A stretch of DNA of 55,152 nucleotides from Fictibacillus barbaricus (GTDB lineage: Bacteria; Bacillota; Bacilli; Bacillales; Fictibacillaceae). The position numbers were made by a program, and so were the translations under genes. Under the pieces are notes generated by a model. The model saw only the letters and a list, made by a program, of their open reading frames with translations. It had not been told where the DNA came from and ran no database searches. The DNA is taken from positions 1 through 55,152 of the forward strand of contig NZ_BMCE01000007.1 in assembly GCF_014635025.1 (NCBI RefSeq), written 5' to 3'. Position 1 is the stretch's first letter, and each line of letters begins with the position of its first letter. Shown in pieces: positions 50,264-55,152 of this stretch.

Positions 50264-51250
50264 TTATCCCTCCCGTAATCGTAAAACCAACTGCTCCATC
50301 ACCATCAGGGGGCTGACGTTGCTCCTGAGTCTGGCTTGAGCAGTCAGTATAGCTTGCAGTGCTTCACCCGTCTTCTTTTGAGAAGTGTGAAGTGCCTGCT
50401 GCTCTAATGCTTGAAGCTGATCGAAAAATACAACATTTTCCGAGTTTGATAAATGTATAGATAAAAGATCTCGATACCAGATCAAAAGTAAGTTCAACGC
50501 TAAACGCAACTGATCTTTCTCTTTAAAGAAACTTAAATACTGGTCTTGCAGTACAACAAGACAGTAATCAGGCCGCAGCCGCAAGTCCTCCGTTAATTGT
50601 ATCACTTTGGCTCTAGCTTGTGCAAACCACTCTTCCCTACAAATTTCGAGCGCTTCTGCATAATCAGATGTCAAAGAAGACGCTAATAGAGCGATGGGCT
50701 TTGGGATATCTTCGAGTAATTTTTGTAAAATCCCTTGTGGCGGAAGAGGTGTAAAGGATAATGTCTGTGCTCGGGAACGAATGGTCTCAAGTAAACTATG
50801 AACCTGTTCCGTAAGCAAAATCGCTATCGTGTCTGCACCAGGCTCTTCTAAAAACTTCAAAAGACTATTCGCTGCCTGAACTGTCATCTTGTCAGCATGT
50901 TCCACGATATATACCTTCTTGGAAGATTCCATACCGCTATAAGCAAACTCCTTTTGCAGTCCTCTTATTTGATCAATCTTGATCGTCTGCCCATCGGGTG
51001 TGATGATATGAACATCCGGATGATTTCCTGATGAGATCCTCTTACAGTTCGGGCAGCTTTCACATGGATTTCCATCTTCCATATTTCTGCAGAGAAACGT
51101 TTTTGCAAGAACAGTTGCTATCGCCATTTTTCCTGTTCCATGTGCCCCTTCAAAAATATATGCATGAGCAAGGCGCTGTTTTCTTATACTGTTTTTTAAT
51201 AACTTCACAACACGGGGCTGTGTCTTGCTGCTTTCTACCCAGCTCGCCAT
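50264..51250 (-). CDS. holB: DNA polymerase III delta' subunit
   Basis: Clamp-loader subunit. The 328-residue AAA+ protein has a modified P-loop (EGAHGTGKMA), a four-cysteine zinc module NPCESCPNCKRI and the sensor/arginine region KFLEEPG ... LLETIRSRAQTL. The C-terminal collar domain completes the family length. ATG 51250 was chosen over a GTG in the AGGTGAG site. It is followed closely by ricT, matching the B. subtilis order. Confidence 0.95.
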   Translation of the reverse strand: MASWVESSKTQPRVVKLLKNSIRKQRLAHAYIFEGAHGTGKMAIATVLAKTFLCRNMEDGNPCESCPNCKRISSGNHPDVHIITPDGQTIKIDQIRGLQKEFAYSGMESSKKVYIVEHADKMTVQAANSLLKFLEEPGADTIAILLTEQVHSLLETIRSRAQTLSFTPLPPQGILQKLLEDIPKPIALLASSLTSDYAEALEICREEWFAQARAKVIQLTEDLRLRPDYCLVVLQDQYLSFFKEKDQLRLALNLLLIWYRDLLSIHLSNSENVVFFDQLQALEQQALHTSQKKTGEALQAILTAQARLRSNVSPLMVMEQLVLRLREG

Positions 51251-51265
51251 ACTCCAACTCACCTA

Positions 51266-51706
51266 CTACGTATATAGATTCACTAACAACCCTTTTATTT
51301 CACCGATTCTATCGAGCAAAGAGATTGAATCTTTTTCCTGGCCCAAAACAGCTTCTGTCAGTAAGATCAGATGTTCATCTACTTCTTTTACAAGCTTTAG
51401 TGTTCTCGATCTTCCTTGTTCGTTCCAGCTTTTATTCTGCTTCAGCTGCATACCGAAATCAACTGCTTCTTTTACAAAGCGCTGAACTAAATTTTTATAA
51501 AGCTGCAGATCTCGTACTGTCTGAGATTGAAGCAGCCTTTTTCCTTGGTTCTCTATATCACCTAACAGCCTAGTTAACTGTTCGGAATGTAATTTCTCAC
51601 TCTGTTTGGAAACGGCTTCCCCAAAGGAAAGAGCTGGCTTTTTTCCTGTCTTTCCTTCGTTTTGTTTTGTCTCAAGAACTGGTCTTATGTCTTGGCCGAT
51701 TTTCAT
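51266..51706 (-). CDS. yaaR: DUF327 protein YaaR
   Basis: A 146-residue, largely helical protein of the YaaR family (DUF327), with no known enzymatic motif: LSFGEAVSKQSEKLHSEQLTRLLGDIENQGKRL and LQLYKNLVQRFVKEAVDFGMQL are predicted amphipathic helices. Its function is not known. The stop is 15 nt before the holB start. It is conserved between yaaQ and holB in B. subtilis. Confidence 0.9.
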   Translation of the reverse strand: MKIGQDIRPVLETKQNEGKTGKKPALSFGEAVSKQSEKLHSEQLTRLLGDIENQGKRLLQSQTVRDLQLYKNLVQRFVKEAVDFGMQLKQNKSWNEQGRSRTLKLVKEVDEHLILLTEAVLGQEKDSISLLDRIGEIKGLLVNLYT

Positions 51707-51727
51707 AATAACCCCTCAAATTTGGTA

Positions 51728-52072
<345 letters not shown>

Positions 52073-52717
52073 TTACTTTTCCTTATGATTCGCTAAAAGT
52101 TGATCTAAATCCTTCGCAATCTCTTTGAACACCGTTTCATGATCTTGTTCACCATTTACTCGGACGATCCGATCAGACTGTTTGGAAAAGATATGTTCAA
52201 ATCCTTCCCGTACTCGCTCATGATATGTGAAGTCTTTCTGTTCAATACGATCCAGACTGGCTGTCCCGTATCGGGCTTTCATTCTTTCTCTTCCCACTTG
52301 CGGAGAGACATCCACGAAATAACTGCGATCTGGTACCAGGCCGCCAGTAGCAATATTGTTCACTTGCATGACAGGTTCTTCTCCGACACCAAGGCCAAAA
52401 CCTTGATAAGCAAGTGATGCATCAACAAAACGATCGCAAATAACAACCTTGCCTGCTTCTAATGCTGGAATGATCTTTTCATGAACATGCTGAGCGCGCG
52501 ATGCGGCGTAGAGGAGTACTTCAGTAAGATCATGCATTTCTTTATGTTCAGGGTCCAAGATGAGTGACCGGATCTTATCGCTTATTCTAGTACCGCCCGG
52601 TTCCCGTGTTTGAATAAAGTTGATGTTCTTCTTGCTTAAATAATCTGCAACTTTTGCAACCTGGGTTGTTTTTCCGGACCCATCAGGACCTTCTAATGTA
52701 ATAAATAAACCTTTCAC
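52073..52717 (-). CDS. tmk: thymidylate kinase
   Basis: Phosphorylates dTMP to dTDP. The 214-residue protein has the P-loop GPDGSGKTTQ (10-19), the DRY-like motif CDRFVDASLAYQG and the LID region. The start is a GTG at 52717 with AAGGAG eight bases upstream. It lies 12 nt after yaaO and precedes darA, as in B. subtilis. Confidence 0.96.
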   Translation of the reverse strand: MKGLFITLEGPDGSGKTTQVAKVADYLSKKNINFIQTREPGGTRISDKIRSLILDPEHKEMHDLTEVLLYAASRAQHVHEKIIPALEAGKVVICDRFVDASLAYQGFGLGVGEEPVMQVNNIATGGLVPDRSYFVDVSPQVGRERMKARYGTASLDRIEQKDFTYHERVREGFEHIFSKQSDRIVRVNGEQDHETVFKEIAKDLDQLLANHKEK

Positions 52718-52729
52718 TTCTACTGCTCC

Positions 52730-54154
52730 TTACGTTCTATCAAAAACATACATTTTATTATCCATAAAGGCACCTTGAAACCTCGCACCTTTCTTCTTTA
52801 ATGAAGAATAATGATGAATGTGTTCTGATGTAATTTGTTCTCCTTTTGCAATCAGCGGAATCCCTGGCGGATAAGGAATAATCGCTTCAGCTGCTATGAA
52901 TCCTTCAGCCGACTCGATTGAAATGGGTTTTACTTTTAACCTTCTCATTTCCCTGTATGATAACGCTAACTTACTGACTGATGTGGAAATGGATGTTGTT
53001 TTATATTGTGAATGCCTCGCTTGATAGCTGGCCATTTGTTCAGATATCTTTATGAAGACTTCTTTAAGTTCTTTGATTTTATCAATCGGTCCAAGCGGCA
53101 GCACCAATAATACGTTTCGATCATCTGCCAACTCGGTATATAAGCCTTCTTTCTCCAATAAAACTTGCAGATCATATCCTGATATTTCCCTGTCCGACTG
53201 AATGGTAACTTTCAATGGATCTAAAATATAATCAATCGGCGCATCTAAAACATTCAAATAAGGAATTGAATCAATAAACAGTCTTAGATCCTTTGTTTGA
53301 TTGAGTATTTCTTTTATCTCATCGTTTGAAAGGTTTTCGAGAAAAAGACGGCTTAGATCGAGTGATGCCATGATGAGATAAGACGGCGAGCTCGACTGAA
53401 CCATCTGCAAAACATGTGATAATCGTTGAATATCAGCTCGGTCACTATTTACGTGTAAAAAGGCACCCATCGTTAGTGCAGGAAGTGTCTTGTGCGCAGA
53501 TTGCACCACAATGTCTGCTCCTCTATGTATCGAGCTCTCGGGCATATCCTTTAGTCCGAAATGTGCTCCATGTGCTTCATCAACTAAAACAATGCCGCCC
53601 ACACTATGAACGATTTCAGCTATTTCGGTAATATCTTGCTGCATCCCGTAATACGTAGGATTTGTTAGAACGATCCCCTTTAATCCAGGATGCTTTTCAA
53701 TAGCTTTTTTAACCGTTTTATAAGAAATCCCCAAAGGGTAACCACCTTTTTCATCGATTTCTGGCTGCAGGAACACAGGTGTCACTCCGGCAAGTTCCAA
53801 ACCATTTAGAACCGATTTATGGCAGTTCCTCTGAACAAGAACAACATCTCCATCTATAAAAGAAGAGAGAATCATCGCATGATTTCCTGAAGTGCTTCCC
53901 CCCACAAGAAAAAAGCTTTTCTGCACGTTGTAATAAGAAGCTAATAACTCTTGTGCTTCTAAAATAGGTCCTTCAGGATGATGCAGGTCATCAAGTCCTG
54001 TAAGTTCTGTCACATCCAGGGGCAGAACAGATTGAAAAAAAGAGGTTGCTGTCTTTTCAAAAAGAAGGCCGCTTTTATGACCTGGAACATGAAAAGACCA
54101 TTTAGTACTTTTTATGTGATTGACTAACGCTTCATACAGCGGTGCATGTTTCAT
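52730..54154 (-). CDS. yaaO: Orn/Lys/Arg decarboxylase-family PLP protein YaaO
   Basis: A 474-residue fold-type-I PLP enzyme of the arginine/lysine/ornithine decarboxylase group, shorter than SpeA-type biosynthetic enzymes. FHVPGHKSGLL marks the N-terminus, GSTSGNH the phosphate site, VDEAHGAH (Asp192, His195) the cofactor site and SAHKTLPALT the PLP lysine (Lys222). The substrate is not determined from sequence. ATG 54154 has AAAGGG eight bases upstream. Confidence 0.92.
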   Translation of the reverse strand: MKHAPLYEALVNHIKSTKWSFHVPGHKSGLLFEKTATSFFQSVLPLDVTELTGLDDLHHPEGPILEAQELLASYYNVQKSFFLVGGSTSGNHAMILSSFIDGDVVLVQRNCHKSVLNGLELAGVTPVFLQPEIDEKGGYPLGISYKTVKKAIEKHPGLKGIVLTNPTYYGMQQDITEIAEIVHSVGGIVLVDEAHGAHFGLKDMPESSIHRGADIVVQSAHKTLPALTMGAFLHVNSDRADIQRLSHVLQMVQSSSPSYLIMASLDLSRLFLENLSNDEIKEILNQTKDLRLFIDSIPYLNVLDAPIDYILDPLKVTIQSDREISGYDLQVLLEKEGLYTELADDRNVLLVLPLGPIDKIKELKEVFIKISEQMASYQARHSQYKTTSISTSVSKLALSYREMRRLKVKPISIESAEGFIAAEAIIPYPPGIPLIAKGEQITSEHIHHYSSLKKKGARFQGAFMDNKMYVFDRT

Positions 54155-54240
54155 CTTATTTACCCTTTGTTATAAACGTTTTTGGTCCTGTTTAATATAC
54201 TTATTCTATCATAGTTTCAAGTTCAGCGAATTTGCTGGAA

Positions 54241-54272
54241 ACAAAAAAACAGGCCATTTTCAGCCTGTTTTT
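54241..54272 (-). terminator. csfB terminator
   Basis: AAACAGGC and GCCTGTTT arms (54263-54270 and 54247-54254), 8-nt loop, followed by TTTTTG on the minus strand. Confidence 0.85.
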
Positions 54273-54465
54273 ATGAAGACGCATTTACTAATTTTAATTT
54301 TCTCAATTGTGATAAGTAATGTTTATAATAGTCATCATTGGTTTTAGCCGTCAAAATTTTCTGTTCACATTCCTGGCAAATAAATTGATGAAGAATGTGT
54401 AATCCCTGATCCTTCTCCTCTTCACACACCATACAAACTTCCCCGTACTTTCGTGTCGTTTTCAT
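54271..54465 (-). CDS. csfB: anti-sigma-G factor Gin (CsfB)
   Basis: Blocks premature sigma-G activity in the forespore. The 64-residue product has the same length as B. subtilis CsfB and the four zinc cysteines Cys11, Cys14, Cys30 and Cys33 (CMVC, CQEC). ATG 54465 follows GGAGGTG; the longer frame to 54510 would cross the promoter. The next gene is yaaO, while in B. subtilis xpaC and yaaN come first. Confidence 0.93.
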   Translation of the reverse strand: MKTTRKYGEVCMVCEEEKDQGLHILHQFICQECEQKILTAKTNDDYYKHYLSQLRKLKLVNASS

Positions 54466-54484
54466 TCTTCCACCTCCATAATGC

Positions 54485-54515
54485 CATTGTTGCCAGAATT
54501 GTTTATTCATATACG
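54485..54515 (-). promoter_or_regulatory. csfB promoter, sigma-F type
   Basis: CGTATA (54510-54515), 15 nt, GGCAACAATG (54485-54494) on the minus strand. It matches the sigma-F consensus (wGyATA, N15, GGnnAnAmTw) with one mismatch at the end of each box. Confidence 0.75.
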
Positions 54516-54765
54516 TTTTTTCAGATTATTTAAGGTTCTTTAAAATGTATGAAAATCTGGCTCTCGTTGTGTCTGTCTTTATGCAAATCAATAAAATAAA
54601 CCGAGTTCACGTCTTCATGCTTCCTAAATCCCCGCTATGACAGGTTTTAAAACTAACTGATGTGCTTTGGGAGAGAGTTTGAATATGAGTGATATTTTTA
54701 TTTTTGCAAAGGATTAATATGTGATGGATAGGTTTTGGGTGGATAGAAGAATGAGAATATATCAA
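54516..54765. other. intergenic, no gene seen
   Basis: AT-rich sequence upstream of csfB. The longest open frame (54607-54819, minus) starts with TTG without a usable ribosome binding site and encodes a low-complexity basic sequence with no recognisable domain. Confidence 0.5.
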
Positions 54766-54807
54766 TGACTTAATTAGGCCTGGTTTTGACTTAATTGAGT
54801 TTGTTCG
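54766..54807. repeat. two-unit 21-nt direct repeat
   Basis: TGACTTAATT occurs at 54766 and again 21 nt later at 54787. It resembles the units of the longer array at 54972. Confidence 0.5.
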
Positions 54808-54835
54808 CCTCTGTGCCAACCCTTGAAATGATGGA

Positions 54836-54866
54836 AAAGAAGATGGTTTTGTCCATCTTCTTCCTT
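54836..54866 (-). terminator. hairpin 1 of three similar terminator-like hairpins
   Basis: AAGAAGATGG and CCATCTTCTT arms (54838-54863). On the minus strand it is followed by TTCC only, so it is the weakest of the three. Confidence 0.55.
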
Positions 54867-54914
54867 ATTTAAAGGTTTTCGCATCACGTTTCTGCTCATT
54901 TCCTGCCTTTTCTA

Positions 54915-54952
54915 TACAAAAAAGAAGATGAAATGAATTCATCTTCTTCCTC
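54915..54952 (-). terminator. hairpin 2 of three similar terminator-like hairpins
   Basis: GAAGAAGATGAATT and its complement (54925-54951), then TTTTTTG on the minus strand. Confidence 0.65.
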
Positions 54953-54971
54953 TTTATATATTTTGTTTGAT

Positions 54972-55071
54972 TTATAAGTCTTCGGGAGATTTTATAAGTC
55001 CTCAAAAATTCTTATAAGTCTTCAAAAATTTTTAAACGCCCTCAAATTTATTTATGCGTCTTTACCATACT
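54972..55071. repeat. tandem 20-nt degenerate repeat (five units)
   Basis: TTATAAGTC or variants begin at 54972, 54992, 55012, 55032 and 55052, a constant 20-nt step. Typical unit: TTATAAGTCTTCAAAAATTC. The first three are nearly identical; the last two (TTAAACGCC, TTATGCGTC) have drifted. Confidence 0.8.
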
Positions 55072-55113
55072 TCGATAAGATCCCGTAATCCATGCTACAA
55101 CTCATTTTTCAAC

Positions 55114-55151
55114 ACAAAAAAAGAAGATGGATATCATCCATCTTCCTTCTT
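55114..55151 (-). terminator. hairpin 3 of three similar terminator-like hairpins
   Basis: AAGAAGATGG and CCATCTTCCTT arms around ATATCAT (55124-55149), followed by TTTTTTTGTG on the minus strand. It probably ends a transcript entering from the right of the window, by synteny possibly an rRNA/tRNA operon. Confidence 0.65.
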
Positions 55152-55152
55152 G

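Noticed and set aside
54607-54819. 70-codon minus-strand frame upstream of csfB
   Set aside because: TTG start without a properly spaced ribosome binding site, biased basic/serine/histidine composition and repeat-like DNA.

Overview
This window is an origin-proximal housekeeping and sporulation block of an endospore-forming Bacillaceae bacterium. The evidence is gene order (csfB-yaaO-tmk ... pabB-fol-dusB-lysS, as in Bacillus subtilis), low GC, strong AGGAGG-type ribosome binding sites, and many spore genes (spoIIE, spoVG, spoVT, sspF, csfB, fin, yabG, yabP, yabQ). The species cannot be named from the sequence. Every gene except abrB lies on the minus strand, so biological reading order runs from the right end to the left.

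Layout in reading order. (1) 55152-54271: gene-poor flank with three look-alike hairpins and two short-period repeat tracts, then csfB (anti-sigma-G) behind a sigma-F-like promoter. (2) 54154-47130: yaaO, tmk, darA, yaaR, holB, ricT, yabA, yabB, yazA, rsmI (nucleotide supply, replication clamp loading and control, RNA modification). (3) 47075-41089: abrB (plus strand) diverges from metS, then tatD, yabE, rnmV, rsmA. (4) 40131-30962: yabG, veg, sspF, ispE, purR, ridA, spoVG, glmU, prs, ctc, pth, fin. (5) 30908-22738: mfd, spoVT, yabM, yabN, an HU gene, rqcP. (6) 22244-13495: yabP, yabQ, divIC, yabR, tRNA-Met, spoIIE, yabS, yabT, tilS, hprT, ftsH. (7) 13452-431: coaX, hslO, cysK, then the folate operon pabB-pabA-pabC-folP-folB-folK-yazB-dusB, a small GreA-like gene, and lysS. 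(8) 99-1: promoter and leader of an rRNA operon that runs off the left edge, as expected from rrnJ following lysS in B. subtilis.

Start codons were reassigned wherever a ribosome binding site and family length clearly favoured an internal start. Many promoters can be read by eye and they match the known regulon of the gene they serve: sigma-H for spoVG, sigma-B for ctc, sigma-F for csfB, sigma-E for yabP, Spo0A-type for spoIIE and abrB, PurR boxes for purR, tandem sigma-A for veg.

I found no mobile element, CRISPR array, defence island or obviously new multi-gene system. The less ordinary material is between and beside the core genes: a GreA-like protein lacking the catalytic acidic tip motif, an HU gene placed between yabN and rqcP, a dispersed hairpin repeat present three times (once as a large inverted pair), tandem 20/21-nt degenerate repeats, a terminator-bearing leader before metS, a second Spo0A-box pair in the abrB-metS interval, and an 11-bp stem that would hide the sspF ribosome binding site. 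Relative to B. subtilis, yacD, xpaC, yaaN and the tRNA-Glu next to tRNA-Met are absent from their usual places.
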